Counted from the first letter of the stretch, positions 1-10,564 are shown. The stretch is DNA of 64,000 bases from Paracoccus fontiphilus (GCF_017356265.1 NZ_JAFNAW010000009.1:12501-76500), one strand, 5' to 3'. The notes: generated by a model from the letters alone, not told the origin. Numbers and translations: made by a program.

Positions 1-1621
<1,621 letters not shown>

Positions 1622-1622
<1 letters not shown>

Positions 1623-1918
1623 CACATCCCGTAGAAGAAGCCCGCGTTGTTGGCCAGCGCGCGTTGCAGGATGATGATGACGATGAACAGGACCAGCGGC
1701 GCCAGATCCAGCCCGCCGGTATTGGGCAGCACGTTGCGGATCGGCTGGTAGATCGGCTCCAGCAGGCGGTTGAGGCCGTCCCACAGCTGCGCGACAAGCG
1801 GCTGGCGCAGGTTCAGCACCTGGAAGTTGATCAGCCAGGACATGATGATGTGGACGATCATCACGAACCACACCACTTGCAAGATCAGTTGCAAGGCCTC
1901 GTAAAGCGTTCCCATCAT
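1622..1918 (-). CDS. YggT family membrane protein
   Basis: A 98-residue inner-membrane protein of the YggT/Ycf19 family. Two hydrophobic segments (about residues 8-30 and 70-88) flank a conserved amphipathic stretch with LNRLLEPIYQPIRNVLP and a GGLDLAPLV turn, typical of the family. Relatives have been linked to osmotic tolerance, cell division and chloroplast membrane assembly, but no biochemical activity is established. It is the first gene of a minus-strand pair with recQ, sharing the TGATG junction. The start chosen has two adjacent ATG codons and either may be used. Confidence 0.88.
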
Positions 1919-2047
1919 GCCCCTCTTTTCATCTCGGGCTTGTTATGGGGACGGCGGCCGTGCTTCGCAAGCAAGTTGCCGCAGCGTCCCGGTTGACGAT
2001 CGCGTGGGGCGCGGGCCACCCCTGCCCGGTCAACCGAAGGAGCCGCG

Positions 2048-2608
2048 ATGTATCCCCTGTTCCGCTTCGCCAAGGAACTGGTCAAGTTCCGCAACGCCCC
2101 GCGACTGGCCGTGACGGGAACGCATGTCTCGACTCATGTCTGCTGGCCCTGGGATCTGGACCCCTGGATCGAGTTGAACAACGGCCGCACCCTGACCCTG
2201 TTCGACCTGGGCCGCATCCCGATGGCGCAGCGCAGCGGGCTGATCCCGATCCTGCGCGAACGCGGCTGGGGCATCACGGTGGCGGGCAGCTCGACCCGTT
2301 ATCGCCGCCGCATCCGCATGTTCCATCGCTTCACGATGTTCTCGCGCGTGGCGGGATGGGACGGTCGCTTCATCTACATGGACCAGTCGATGTGGACGGC
2401 GTCGGGCTGCTGCAACCAGGTGCTGATCCGCGCGGCGATCACCGGGCCGGGCGGCATCGTGCCCCCGGCCGAGGTCATGGCGGCGCTTGGCGCGCCCGTG
2501 GAAAGCCCGGCCCTGCCCCTGTGGATGGCCGCTTGGGCCGAGGCCGAGGGCACGCGCCCCTGGCCCCCCGAGATCGCGGCCGAGGCAAAAGCCCACTTGC
2601 CAGCCTGA
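2048..2608 (+). CDS. Acyl-CoA thioesterase-like protein (4HBT_2/THEM6 type)
   Basis: A 186-residue hotdog-fold protein resembling the THEM6/4HBT_2 thioesterase group. The N-terminal region has the pattern DLDPWIELNNGRTLTLFDLGR, matching the '(D)-x-N-H/N-x-x-Y/L' helix that opens the hotdog domain, followed by the SSTRYRRRIRMF strand and a final Trp-rich helix. Fatty acyl-CoA is the likely substrate class but nothing in the sequence fixes it. It diverges from the yggT-recQ pair across a 129-base gap and is followed 41 bases later by a transporter on the same strand. An AAGGAG ribosome site precedes the ATG. Confidence 0.75.
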   Translation: MYPLFRFAKELVKFRNAPRLAVTGTHVSTHVCWPWDLDPWIELNNGRTLTLFDLGRIPMAQRSGLIPILRERGWGITVAGSSTRYRRRIRMFHRFTMFSRVAGWDGRFIYMDQSMWTASGCCNQVLIRAAITGPGGIVPPAEVMAALGAPVESPALPLWMAAWAEAEGTRPWPPEIAAEAKAHLPA

Positions 2609-2649
2609 CGGCGCTTGGGCCTTATGGCCGCGAAACGGGCGAGGGACGG

Positions 2650-4020
2650 ATGGATCGCAAACGGATCTGGGGCTGGTGGTTCTTCGACTGGGCCAGCCAA
2701 CCCTATCACACGCTTCTGCTGACCTTCGTCTTCTCGGTCTATTTCGCCGAGGTCGCGCAGCGCCATTTCCTGGCGATCGGCGGCGACCTGAGGCTGGCGG
2801 GCGCCCAGGCGCAGGCCTTGTGGGGCTATGGGCTGTCCGTCGCGGGGATTGTCATCGCCGTGCTTGCCCCCATTCTGGGCGCCGTGGCCGACACATCGGG
2901 GCGGCGGATGCCGTGGATCTGGTTCTTTTCCCTTCTTTACGTCGCGGGTTCCGCCGGGCTCTGGACGCTGATGCCCGCGCAACCCGCCCTGGTCCAGGCC
3001 GTCGTGCTGTTCGGCATCGGTCTGGTCGGGGTCGAGTTCGCGACGATCTTCACCAACGCCCTGCTGCCGGGCCTCGCCCCCAGGGACGAGATCGGGCGCC
3101 TGTCCGGGTCGGGCTATGCCTTCGGCTACCTGGGCGGCGTGCTGTCGCTGGCCGTCATGCTGGCCCTGTTCCAGGAAACGCCAAGCGGCCGGACGCTGAT
3201 CGGGCTTGACCCCTTGTTCGGGCTGGACCCTGCGGCCCGGGAAGGGACGCGCTTCGTGGGACCTTTCGTGGCGATCTGGTATGCCGTCTTCATGATCCCC
3301 TTCTTCCTGTGGGTCCGTGAACCGCGCGGCCCGGGCCAGCCCCTCCGCCTGGGCGCCGCCCTGGGCAGGCTGTGGACGCTGATCCGCAGCCTGCGCCATC
3401 GCCGCAGCCTTGCCATGTGGCTGGCGTCCTCCATGCTGTCGCGCGACGCGCTGAACGCGCTTTACGGGTTCGGCGGCGTTTACGCGGGAACGGTGCTGGG
3501 GTGGCCGGTCTTTCTGGCGGGCGTGTTCGGTGTCGTCAGCGCCATTGCCGCCGCCATCGTCAGTTGGGCAGGGGGGCGCGCCGACCGGCTCTGGGGTCCG
3601 AAGCCCGTCATCATCGCCACCACGGCGATCCTGACCGCCGTCTGCATCGTCGTGATCGGCATGGATCGCCAGACCCTGTTCGGCATGGCAACGCCCCGGA
3701 ACCCCGTCTTCGGGCGGTTCTTCGTGCCGGATCTGGTCTTCTTCCTTTGCGGGGCGCTGATCGGCGGGGCCGGCGGCGCCCTGCAGGCCGCCAGCCGCAC
3801 CCTGATGGTCCGCCACACCACCGCAGCCCGCGCGACCGAGGCCTTCGGCCTATACGCCCTGTCCGGCAAGGCCACCGCCTTCCTGGCCCCGTTCCTGATC
3901 GCCCTTGTCACCGATCTGACCGGCAACCAGCGTCTGGGCATCTCTCCGCTGATCGGGCTGTTTATCCTGTCGCTTCTTCTGCTAGTCTGGGTGAAACCCG
4001 AAGGAGAGGTAGAGCAGTGA
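2650..4020 (+). CDS. UMF1 family MFS transporter (Atg22-like)
   Basis: A 456-residue, about 12-helix major facilitator. The N-terminus WGWWFFDWASQPYHTLLLTF is characteristic of the UMF1/Atg22 group, whose fungal members export amino acids from the vacuole; bacterial substrates are mostly unknown. The helix 2-3 loop carries ADTSGRRMPW and the second half AGGRADRLWGPKP, the usual MFS-A motif positions. I start at the ATG at 2650 because an open frame further upstream overlaps the preceding thioesterase gene and has no membrane-protein character. The stop overlaps the GTG of mepA, so the genes are coupled. Confidence 0.85.
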   Translation: MDRKRIWGWWFFDWASQPYHTLLLTFVFSVYFAEVAQRHFLAIGGDLRLAGAQAQALWGYGLSVAGIVIAVLAPILGAVADTSGRRMPWIWFFSLLYVAGSAGLWTLMPAQPALVQAVVLFGIGLVGVEFATIFTNALLPGLAPRDEIGRLSGSGYAFGYLGGVLSLAVMLALFQETPSGRTLIGLDPLFGLDPAAREGTRFVGPFVAIWYAVFMIPFFLWVREPRGPGQPLRLGAALGRLWTLIRSLRHRRSLAMWLASSMLSRDALNALYGFGGVYAGTVLGWPVFLAGVFGVVSAIAAAIVSWAGGRADRLWGPKPVIIATTAILTAVCIVVIGMDRQTLFGMATPRNPVFGRFFVPDLVFFLCGALIGGAGGALQAASRTLMVRHTTAARATEAFGLYALSGKATAFLAPFLIALVTDLTGNQRLGISPLIGLFILSLLLLVWVKPEGEVEQ

Positions 4021-4880
4021 TCCGCAAAATCCTGGCCGCCGCCGCCCTCGTGGCCGGCCTGACCCTGCCCGCAGCCGCCGACCCCCTGGCCAAGGATGTC
4101 TTCGGCAGCTTCCGCAACGCAGCCCAGGGCCCGGCCGTGTCCATCGGCTTCTATTCCAAGGGCTGCGGGCAGGGCTTCGTGCAATTGCCCGAAAGCGGGC
4201 CAAGCTGGCAGGCCATGCGCCTGTCCCGCAACCGCAACTGGGGCCATCCCGAACTGGTCAGCTTCCTGATGGGCCTGTCGCAGGCCGCGCAGCAGGCCGG
4301 CTGGCGCGGCCTTTACATCGGCGACATGAGCCAGCCGCGCGGCGGCCCCATGACCTCGGGGCACGCCAGCCACCAGTTGGGACTGGATGCCGATATCTGG
4401 ATGCTGCCGCCGTCCTCGCTGAACCTGTCGCCCCAGCAGCGCGAGAACCTGTCCTCGCAATCGATCACCGACCGGCGCGGCGTCGGGCTGACGAATGTCT
4501 GGAACGGCGGCCACATGGCGATCATGCGCGCCGCCGCTCGCGACCCGCGCGTGGAACGCATCCTGGTCGATCCCGTCGCCAAGGTCGCCATGTGCCAGAT
4601 GGAGCGCGGCAACCGGTCCTGGCTGCGCAAGATCAGGCCCATCAACGCCCACAACTATCATTTCCATGTCCGGCTGTCCTGCCCGCGCGGGTCGATCTGC
4701 GACCGCCAGCCCGCGCCGCCGCCCGGCGACGGCTGCGCCGAGGCCGCCGAATGGATCAGGAACCGCATCAACCCCAGCCGGGTGGAGCCCACCCCGCCGG
4801 ACCCCGACTATCGCCATCCCCGCACCTTCCGCCTCAGCGAGCTGCCCTCGCAATGCCGATCCGTTGCCGGCGCGCGCTAG
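4017..4880 (+). CDS. mepA: Penicillin-insensitive murein endopeptidase MepA
   Basis: A periplasmic M74 metallopeptidase cutting D-Ala-meso-DAP cross-links in peptidoglycan. It has 287 residues with a cleavable signal peptide ending near AAAD (residues 19-22). The zinc motif GHASHQLGLDAD is at residues 115-126 and the C-terminal ligand motif HNYHFHVR at 212-219, both intact. Conserved cysteines occur at 50 and in SCPRGSICD near 221. The GTG start overlaps the upstream TGA (GTGA) and an AAGGAGAGG site sits 8 bases before it. It overlaps the next gene by 28 bases, so transporter, endopeptidase and esterase-like gene form one operon. Confidence 0.93.
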   Translation: MIRKILAAAALVAGLTLPAAADPLAKDVFGSFRNAAQGPAVSIGFYSKGCGQGFVQLPESGPSWQAMRLSRNRNWGHPELVSFLMGLSQAAQQAGWRGLYIGDMSQPRGGPMTSGHASHQLGLDADIWMLPPSSLNLSPQQRENLSSQSITDRRGVGLTNVWNGGHMAIMRAAARDPRVERILVDPVAKVAMCQMERGNRSWLRKIRPINAHNYHFHVRLSCPRGSICDRQPAPPPGDGCAEAAEWIRNRINPSRVEPTPPDPDYRHPRTFRLSELPSQCRSVAGAR

Positions 4881-5749
4881 GCGCCGCCCTTTCATCGCTC
4901 TTGCTGATCGCGGCCGGCGTCCCTGCGCCGGCCGCGTCGCTGGAACATGTCGGCACCTTCGTCTGGTCCGGCGACGACGACAGCTTCGGCGGCTTTTCCG
5001 CCATCGAGCTGAATGCCGACGGCAGCCGCTTCCACGCCCTGACCGACCGCGCGCATCTGTACTGGGGCAGCATCGAGCGGGATTCGCAGGGCGTGATCCG
5101 TGCCGTGAACATCGCCGGGCGGGCGCATCTGAAGGACAGCAAGGGCATTCCCCTGCCTCCCGGCTATACCGGCGACAGCGAGGGGCTGGCCATCGGCGAG
5201 GACGGCACCCTCTGGATCAGCTTCGAAGGACTGGACCGGGTCGCCCGCTATGACGATCCCGACGCCCGCGCCACCGCCCTGCGCCCGCCCCCGAAGGTGC
5301 CCGGCATGTGGATCAACTCGGGGCTGGAGGCGCTGGCGATCCGCGACGGCACCATCCACGCCATGCCCGAGCGGTCAGGCCGAGACGACCAGCCCTTCCC
5401 CGTCCTGACCTTTCGCGACAACAGCTGGGGCCAGAACGGCGGGATCCGGCGCGACCCGCGCTGGCTGCCCGTGGGCGCGGATTTCGGCCCGGACGGCTGG
5501 TTCTACCTGCTGGAACGCGACTTCCGCGGCATCCTGGGCTTCGCGGCCCGCGTGCGCCGGATGAAGCTGACCGAGAACGGCCCCACGGACGAGGAAATCC
5601 TGCTGACCACCCGCCCCCTGCAATACGACAACCTGGAAGGGCTGGCGGTCTGGCATGACGGGCAGGGAATTCGCCTGACCATGATCTCGGACGACAATTT
5701 CCTGGCGCTGCAGCGGACCGAACTGGTCGAATACCGGCTGCGCGATTGA
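4853..5749 (+). CDS. Esterase-like activity of phytase family protein (secreted)
   Basis: A 298-residue exported protein of the 'esterase-like activity of phytase' family (PF13449-like beta-propeller). The N-terminus is a signal peptide (hydrophobic residues 8-25, cleavage near APAAS). Propeller repeats show in GGFSAIELNADGSRF, GDSEGLAIGEDGTLWIS, GADFGPDGWFYLLERDF and YDNLEGLAVWHD. Known relatives are annotated from weak phytase/esterase activity; the true substrate here is unclear. The ATG at 4853 lies inside the end of mepA and gives the signal peptide directly, so I prefer it over longer frames. Confidence 0.8.
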   Translation: MPIRCRRALGAALSSLLLIAAGVPAPAASLEHVGTFVWSGDDDSFGGFSAIELNADGSRFHALTDRAHLYWGSIERDSQGVIRAVNIAGRAHLKDSKGIPLPPGYTGDSEGLAIGEDGTLWISFEGLDRVARYDDPDARATALRPPPKVPGMWINSGLEALAIRDGTIHAMPERSGRDDQPFPVLTFRDNSWGQNGGIRRDPRWLPVGADFGPDGWFYLLERDFRGILGFAARVRRMKLTENGPTDEEILLTTRPLQYDNLEGLAVWHDGQGIRLTMISDDNFLALQRTELVEYRLRD

Positions 5750-5841
5750 CAAGCGCCCGGTCCGGCGCGTAAGGCGCGCGCTGTCCTGCGCATCCGCGCG
5801 GGGCCGAGTTGTTCCGCGACCTTGTAAAACGGAAAAGATCA

Positions 5842-6444
5842 ATGACCCGCCATCTGCCCGGCATCCTTGCCATGGCCATCATCGTCGTGGCCTCGAACAT
5901 CCTTGTGCAATTCACGGTCGGCAACTGGCTGACCTGGGGCGCCTTCACCTATCCCTTCGCCTTCTTGGTCACCGACGTGATGAACCGCGTCCACGGCGCG
6001 GGGGCCGCGCGCCGCGTGGTTCTGGCGGGCTTCGTCATCGGCGTGATCTGTTCGCTGATCGCGGCGGGCCTGGACAAGACCACCCTGCGAATCGCCATCG
6101 GCTCGGGCGTGGCCTTCTTTGTCGCGCAACTGGCCGACATCGCGATCTTCGACGCCTTCCGGCACCGCCGCTGGTGGGTCGCGCCCTTCGTGTCGTCCTT
6201 TGTCGGCTCGGCACTGGACACGGCACTGTTCTTCGGCATCGCCTTCGCCGCCGCCCTGCCCCATGACATCAACACGGGCTGGGCCAACGAGGCCGTTCCG
6301 CTGCTTGGTCACGGGCCGGTCACCGCCTTGTGGATTTCCTTGGCAACTGCCGACTGGGTGATCAAACTTGGTCTGGCGATACTGGCCCTTGTGCCTTTCC
6401 GCATCGCCGTCCGCAATTTGTTGCGGACCGAGCGCACAATCTGA
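5842..6444 (+). CDS. yhhQ: Queuosine precursor transporter YhhQ
   Basis: A 200-residue, roughly six-helix membrane protein of the VUT/YhhQ family, which imports queuosine precursors (preQ0/preQ1) for tRNA modification. Family features seen are the early segment GAFTYPFAFLVTDVMNRVHG and the later FRHRRWWVAPFVSSFVGSALDT, whose charged residues match conserved family positions. I start at the ATG at 5842 (GGAAAAG upstream) rather than 33 bases earlier. I saw no recognisable preQ1 riboswitch in the 92-base upstream gap, which holds only GC-rich short hairpins. Confidence 0.88.
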   Translation: MTRHLPGILAMAIIVVASNILVQFTVGNWLTWGAFTYPFAFLVTDVMNRVHGAGAARRVVLAGFVIGVICSLIAAGLDKTTLRIAIGSGVAFFVAQLADIAIFDAFRHRRWWVAPFVSSFVGSALDTALFFGIAFAAALPHDINTGWANEAVPLLGHGPVTALWISLATADWVIKLGLAILALVPFRIAVRNLLRTERTI

Positions 6445-6473
6445 TTGACACGCCCCCGATCTGTGGCACCCTT
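6445..6473 (+). promoter_or_regulatory. Candidate promoter for the small transcript
   Basis: A consensus -35 hexamer TTGACA at 6445-6450 directly abuts the yhhQ stop codon. A 17-base spacer leads to ACCCTT at 6468-6473, a weak -10. Alphaproteobacterial promoters often have a strong TTGAC and a poor -10, so this fits. It sits 24 bases ahead of the strong ribosome site of the 18-codon ORF. Confidence 0.45.
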
Positions 6474-6511
6474 TTCCTTACAACGGCAACTTTTTGAAAG
6501 GAGGTGGTCCA

Positions 6512-6568
6512 GTGTCTAGAGTGATATTGGAGAGAGGTGTCGGAACAGTCAGGGGGGCCGTGGCCTGA
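6512..6568 (+). CDS. 18-residue ORF with a maximal ribosome binding site
   Basis: A GTG-started ORF encoding VSRVILERGVGTVRGAVA (read Met first), ended by TGA. The AAAGGAGGT at 6497-6505 pairs fully with the 3' end of 16S rRNA and is 6 bases from the GTG. That is much stronger than any other start in the window. The peptide has two short basic-hydrophobic halves, each with an R-G-x-(V/G) element, and no membrane segment. I do not recognise it. Translation may serve regulation rather than a stable product. Confidence 0.45.
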   Translation: MSRVILERGVGTVRGAVA

Positions 6569-6648
6569 GGGCAGCCCCAAGGGTCGTAAACCCTGGTTGG
6601 GACCGGATAACCCGCCATCCCTAACCGGACCATCTCCGTGGATCTCGC

Positions 6649-6681
6649 GGGCCGCCTCATCTGGGCGGCCCGTTCCTTTTT
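6649..6681 (+). terminator. Rho-independent terminator of the small transcript
   Basis: Stem GGGCCGCC at 6649-6656 pairs with GGCGGCCC at 6664-6671 around a seven-base loop. It is followed by GTTCC and a five-T run at 6677-6681. It ends the plus-strand unit before the convergent lactate permease gene. Confidence 0.8.
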
Positions 6682-6708
6682 CGCCGGCGTGGCGGCGCGG
6701 AAAGGCAA

Positions 6709-6733
6709 GGGGGCGGCCTTGAAGGCCGCCCCC
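6709..6733 (-). terminator. Terminator hairpin after lactate permease
   Basis: A perfect 10-bp inverted repeat (GGGGGCGGCC at 6709-6718, GGCCGCCCCC at 6724-6733) with a five-base loop lies 7 bases past the permease stop. The minus-strand T tract after it is broken (TTGCCTTTCC), so it may also act as an mRNA 3' stabiliser. Confidence 0.6.
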
Positions 6734-6739
6734 GTTCCG

Positions 6740-8521
6740 TCACATTGCCCGGGCAGCCTGCCGCTGGCTGCGGTTGGCGCGCATGGCCCCGATGACCAGC
6801 AGCGCCCACAGGACGGCCGCGCCCCACCACAGGCCGCCCTGGATGAAGGCCATGCCGATCAGGCCCGCCTGCACCACATAGTAGCCCATGGTGATCAGCG
6901 TCTTGCGGATCAGGTCGCCCTCGCGATCCACCAGGCCCACCGTGGCCGAGGCCGCGACGACATTGTGGACGCAGATCATGTTGCCCGCCGCGCCCCCGAC
7001 CGCCTGCAGCGCCACCACAAGGGTGATGCCCATCAGATCCAGGCCGATGCCCTGCGCCGTCGAGAACTGGAACAGCGCGAACATCATGTTCGAGACCGTG
7101 TTCGACCCGGCGATGAACGCCCCCAGCGCACCGACGATCGGGGCGAACAGCGGCCAGGCCTCGCCCGTGGCGGCGGCCATGCCCTGCGCCAGCGTGATCG
7201 GCATCGAGGCGATCCCCTCGGAGCCGGAGTTGATGAAGACCTGCACCATCGGCACGGCCAGCAGCAGCGCCGGCGCGGCGGCGATCATGGTCCGGCCCGA
7301 AATCGCCCAGGCCCGGCCGTAATCCGACCCGCGCATCCGGAACAGCGCCACCGACACCAGCGAGGCGATGATCATGATCGTTCCCGGCGAATACAGGAAC
7401 TGGGCCGAGGCGTTGATTCCGGACCCGAACAGGTCGGTCAGGGCAAGCGTCGTGGACGGTCCGGTCAGCCAGGCCTTCAGCGGCGCAACCGTGCGCGTCA
7501 GGACCAGAAGCGCCGCGACGATGACATAGGGCATCCATGCGCTGAAAAGCGAGATTTCCCGCCCCTGCCGGGTGCCATGCGGCGCGATTTCCGCATCGGT
7601 ATCCTCGGGTCCGACGCTTCCCTGCCAGTCGCTGCCCCACTGGGCGCGTGGCGGAAAGTCGAAGCTGTCGGACGGCATGAACAACCCGGCCCGCGCCGCC
7701 GGGATCACGATCAGCAGGCCAAGAAGTCCGCCGACCAGCGACGGGAACTCGGGCCCCAGGAACCGCGCCACGGCCAGGTAAGGCAGGGTAAAGGCCACGC
7801 CCGCGAACAGCGCGAACTTCCAGGCCCTGAAGCCTTCGGCAAAGCTGCGGCTGCGCCCGAAGAACCGGGTCAGCATTCCGACCATCAGCAGCGGGATCAG
7901 AAAGCCGATCAGCGTGTGGATCAGCGCCACGTTCACGGCCACGACCGGCACGTACTGTTCCAGCGTCGCCGGGCCGATGGCCGCCGTCACCTCGGCGCTG
8001 TTCGACAGGCCGGTCTTGACGCCCACCAGCATGGGCGTGCCCACCGCGCCGAAGGACACGGGCGTGGACTGGATGATCAGCGTCACCATCACCGCCGCCA
8101 TGGCGGGAAAGCCGATCGCCACCAGCAGGGGCGCGGCAACAGCGGCGGGCGTGCCGAACCCGGACGCCCCCTCGATCATCGACCCGAACATCCAGGCAAT
8201 GATGATGGCCTGAATGCGGCGATCCGGGGAAATATCCGTGAAGCCGCGCCGGATGGCGCGAATGGCCCCGGATTCCTGCACCGTGTAAAGCAGCAGGATG
8301 GCGCCAAAGACGATGTAAAGCAAAGTGATCGCCGTGACGGCCCCGTTGACGGTGGCGCCGGCGATGCGGGCGAAGGGCGCGCCCCAGACCAGCCACGCCA
8401 GCAGCACCGTCACCAGATAGGCCGCCAGCATCGATAACTTGGCCGACTTGCGCAGGACCACCAGCAGCACGAACACCACCAGCACCGGCAACAAGGCGGC
8501 AAAGAACATCATTCCTTGCAT
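6740..8521 (-). CDS. lctP: L-lactate permease, LctP family
   Basis: A 593-residue proton-coupled L-lactate/glycolate importer with about 14 membrane segments. Family signatures seen are [21 protein letters not shown] in the first half and [18 protein letters not shown] and [18 protein letters not shown] in the second. The length is slightly above the usual 550-590, with a hydrophilic loop near the middle (around residues 300-345). No lactate dehydrogenase genes lie beside it. A large palindrome about 65 bases upstream suggests control by a GntR/FadR-type repressor. The product is secure; the exact carboxylate preference is inferred from the family. Confidence 0.93.
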   Translation of the reverse strand: MQGMMFFAALLPVLVVFVLLVVLRKSAKLSMLAAYLVTVLLAWLVWGAPFARIAGATVNGAVTAITLLYIVFGAILLLYTVQESGAIRAIRRGFTDISPDRRIQAIIIAWMFGSMIEGASGFGTPAAVAAPLLVAIGFPAMAAVMVTLIIQSTPVSFGAVGTPMLVGVKTGLSNSAEVTAAIGPATLEQYVPVVAVNVALIHTLIGFLIPLLMVGMLTRFFGRSRSFAEGFRAWKFALFAGVAFTLPYLAVARFLGPEFPSLVGGLLGLLIVIPAARAGLFMPSDSFDFPPRAQWGSDWQGSVGPEDTDAEIAPHGTRQGREISLFSAWMPYVIVAALLVLTRTVAPLKAWLTGPSTTLALTDLFGSGINASAQFLYSPGTIMIIASLVSVALFRMRGSDYGRAWAISGRTMIAAAPALLLAVPMVQVFINSGSEGIASMPITLAQGMAAATGEAWPLFAPIVGALGAFIAGSNTVSNMMFALFQFSTAQGIGLDLMGITLVVALQAVGGAAGNMICVHNVVAASATVGLVDREGDLIRKTLITMGYYVVQAGLIGMAFIQGGLWWGAAVLWALLVIGAMRANRSQRQAARAM

Positions 8522-8585
8522 CTGTTTCTCTTCCTCCCAGGAAAACAGGACCCATCCTTGAGGGAAGCGGGCCGCAAATCAAGCG

Positions 8586-8610
8586 CCTCGGTCAAAAAAT
8601 TTGACCAAGG
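8586..8610. promoter_or_regulatory. Operator-like palindrome upstream of lactate permease
   Basis: An 11-bp inverted repeat, GGTCAAA at 8590-8596 and TTTGACC at 8600-8606, extends outward to CCTC/AAGG with one mismatch and a three-base centre. GGTC...GACC with an A/T-rich centre resembles operators of FadR-subfamily GntR regulators (PdhR/LldR group). It sits 65-89 bases ahead of the permease start and includes TTGACC, a possible minus-strand -35. It is 120 bases ahead of the divergent ModE-like gene and could serve both. Confidence 0.55.
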
Positions 8611-8729
8611 CCTGCCGGTCCGGCCGTCGCCCCGCCCTGCGCGTCCGCGGCGATCCCGGCCGCCGAGGCAGTTTGCACCCGGCTCCGCCCTGCGGCTAAC
8701 CTTGCGAAAAGGCAGGAACGCGAATCGCG

Positions 8730-9092
8730 ATGGACAGGAACAGCCCCCGGATCAAGCTGCGGCTGGAATACGATGCGCCGCTGGTCCTGGGCCCGGGCAA
8801 GGCGCAGCTTTTGCGGCTGATCGGGGAACATGGCTCGATCTCGGCCGCCGGGCGCCGCATGGGGATGAGCTACAAGCGCGCCTGGTCCCTGGTCGAGGAG
8901 ATGAACGCTGCCTTCGCCAGCCCGCTGGTGGACAGCAGCAGGGGCGGCGCGGGCGGGGGCGGGGCGACGGTCACGGCGACGGGCTGGCAGGTGCTGCACC
9001 ACTTCGATGCCCTTGAACGATTGCTGCGGGACCGCGGCGCCGACGACCTGGCCGCCATCGGCGCGCTGATGAGGGAGAGAAACGACGTATGA
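8730..9092 (+). CDS. ModE-like winged-helix DNA-binding protein (no molybdate domain)
   Basis: A 120-residue protein equivalent to the N-terminal DNA-binding half of ModE. The helix-turn-helix is seen in [37 protein letters not shown], followed by the wing with [21 protein letters not shown]. The molybdate-binding TOBE/MOP domains of full ModE are absent, as in many alphaproteobacterial stand-alone versions. Family members regulate molybdate uptake and molybdoenzyme genes, but no mod gene is near. Its stop overlaps the ATG of glycerol kinase (ATGA), an unexpected operon partner. Confidence 0.82.
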   Translation: MDRNSPRIKLRLEYDAPLVLGPGKAQLLRLIGEHGSISAAGRRMGMSYKRAWSLVEEMNAAFASPLVDSSRGGAGGGGATVTATGWQVLHHFDALERLLRDRGADDLAAIGALMRERNDV

Positions 9093-10564
9093 CGATTCTG
9101 GCGATGGACCAGGGGACGACCTCGTCCCGCGCGGTGGTCTTCAGTGACGACCTGCAGGTGCAGGCGACCGCGCAGCACGAATTTCCGCAGCATTTCCCGC
9201 GATCCGGCTGGGTCGAACACGATCCGGGCGATATCTGGACCTCCAGCGCGGGAACCGCCCGCGCCGCCATCGAGAAGGCCGGCGCCCCCCGCATCGACGC
9301 CCTCGGCATCACCAACCAGCGCGAAACCGTAGTCATCTGGGACCGCAGCACGGGCCAGCCCATCCATCGCGCCATCGTCTGGCAGGACCGCCGCACCGCC
9401 GACATCTGCGACAGGTTACGCGCCGACGGGGTCGAGGATCAGGTCACGGACACCACCGGCCTGCTGCTGGACCCCTATTTCAGCGCGACCAAGATCGGCT
9501 GGCTGCTGGACCGGGTCGACGGCGCGCGCGACCGCGCCCGCGCGGGCGAACTGGCCTTCGGCACCATCGACAGCTTCCTCATCTGGAAGCTGACCGGCGG
9601 CCAGGCGCATGTCACGGACGCCACCAATGCCAGCCGCACCCTGCTTTACGACATCCGCAGGAACGACTGGTCCGACGACATGTGCCGCCTGTTCGGCGTG
9701 CCGCGCGAGCTGCTGCCCGAGGTCCGCGACAGCGCCGACGACTTCGGCACGACCCGTCCCGACCTGTTCGGCCGCGCCATCCCGATCCTGGGCGTCGCGG
9801 GCGACCAGCAGGCGGCGACCGTGGGCCAGGCCTGCTTCCGGCCCGGCATGATGAAATCGACCTATGGCACCGGCTGCTTCGCGCTGCTGAACACGGGCGA
9901 CCAGGCGGTGCGGTCGCAGAACCGGCTGCTGACCACCATCGCGTATCGGCTGGACGGCAAGACGACCTATGCGCTGGAAGGCAGCATCTTCATCGCGGGC
10001 GCGGTCGTGCAATGGCTGCGCGACGGGTTGAAGCTGATCCGCGAGGCCAGGGAGACCCAGGCCCTTTCCGGGCAGGCCGATGACAGCCAGCAGGTGATCA
10101 TGGTCCCGGCCTTCACCGGCCTGGGCGCACCCTACTGGGCTCCGACCGCGCGGGGGACGATCTTCGGCCTGACCCGCAACACCGGCCCTGCCGAATTCGC
10201 CCGCGCCGCCCTGGAAAGCGTGGGCTTCCAGACCCGCGACCTGTGGGAGGCGATGCGCGCCGACTGGCCGCAGGCCGGCGACGCGGTGCTGCGCGTCGAT
10301 GGCGGCATGACCGCAAGCGAGCCGGCCATGCAGTTCCTGGCCGACATCCTGGGCGCGCCCGTGGACCGGCCGAGGAACCCCGAGACGACGGCGCAAGGCG
10401 CGGCCTGGCTGGCCGGGTATCGCGCCGGCCTCTGCCCCGCCCCCGAGGCCTATGCGGAGGCCTGGCAGCTTGACCGCCGGTTCGAAGCGGCCATGCCCGA
10501 CGACCAGCGGGATCGGCGGTACTCCGCTTGGAAACGGGCGGTGCAGGCGGTCCTGGCGGTCTGA
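9089..10564 (+). CDS. glpK: Glycerol kinase
   Basis: Phosphorylates glycerol to glycerol-3-phosphate with ATP in the cytoplasm. At 491 residues it is the normal FGGY-family length. It has the N-terminal phosphate-binding motif [13 protein letters not shown], the glycerol-contacting GITNQRET and AIVWQDRR, the ATP-domain motif [16 protein letters not shown], and the second FGGY signature around [16 protein letters not shown]. The start overlaps the ModE-like gene by 4 bases. No glycerol facilitator or G3P dehydrogenase lies next to it, so it is separated from the usual glp operon. Confidence 0.95.
   Translation: MTILAMDQGTTSSRAVVFSDDLQVQATAQHEFPQHFPRSGWVEHDPGDIWTSSAGTARAAIEKAGAPRIDALGITNQRETVVIWDRSTGQPIHRAIVWQDRRTADICDRLRADGVEDQVTDTTGLLLDPYFSATKIGWLLDRVDGARDRARAGELAFGTIDSFLIWKLTGGQAHVTDATNASRTLLYDIRRNDWSDDMCRLFGVPRELLPEVRDSADDFGTTRPDLFGRAIPILGVAGDQQAATVGQACFRPGMMKSTYGTGCFALLNTGDQAVRSQNRLLTTIAYRLDGKTTYALEGSIFIAGAVVQWLRDGLKLIREARETQALSGQADDSQQVIMVPAFTGLGAPYWAPTARGTIFGLTRNTGPAEFARAALESVGFQTRDLWEAMRADWPQAGDAVLRVDGGMTASEPAMQFLADILGAPVDRPRNPETTAQGAAWLAGYRAGLCPAPEAYAEAWQLDRRFEAAMPDDQRDRRYSAWKRAVQAVLAV

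Larger units (their letters stand above)
6480..6682 (+). ncRNA. Candidate structured small RNA with embedded short ORF
   Basis: This gap shows four signals together: a TTGACA promoter element just upstream, a nine-base perfect Shine-Dalgarno (AAAGGAGGT, 6497-6505), an 18-codon ORF, and a strong terminator at the end. After the ORF are further hairpins: AGGGT/AACCCT around 6584-6599 and GGTTGGGA/TCCCTAACC around 6595-6628, which share bases and so may be alternative folds. I could not match it to SRP RNA, 6S RNA, tmRNA or RNase P. It could be a dual-function small RNA or simply an mRNA for a tiny protein. The exact 5' end is not known. Confidence 0.5.

Noticed and set aside
5750-5841. preQ1 riboswitch ahead of yhhQ
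   Set aside because: I find GC hairpins but not the A-rich tail and pseudoknot arrangement of known preQ1 classes.
6480-6682. Assignment of the small transcript to SRP RNA, 6S RNA, tmRNA or RNase P RNA
   Set aside because: The SRP tetraloop region (GGAAGCA type), tmRNA tag, and RNase P core motifs are not present.
6638-8437. Plus-strand frame opposite lactate permease
   Set aside because: Translation is an Arg/His/Gln-rich low-complexity string; the permease on the other strand has membrane segments and family motifs.
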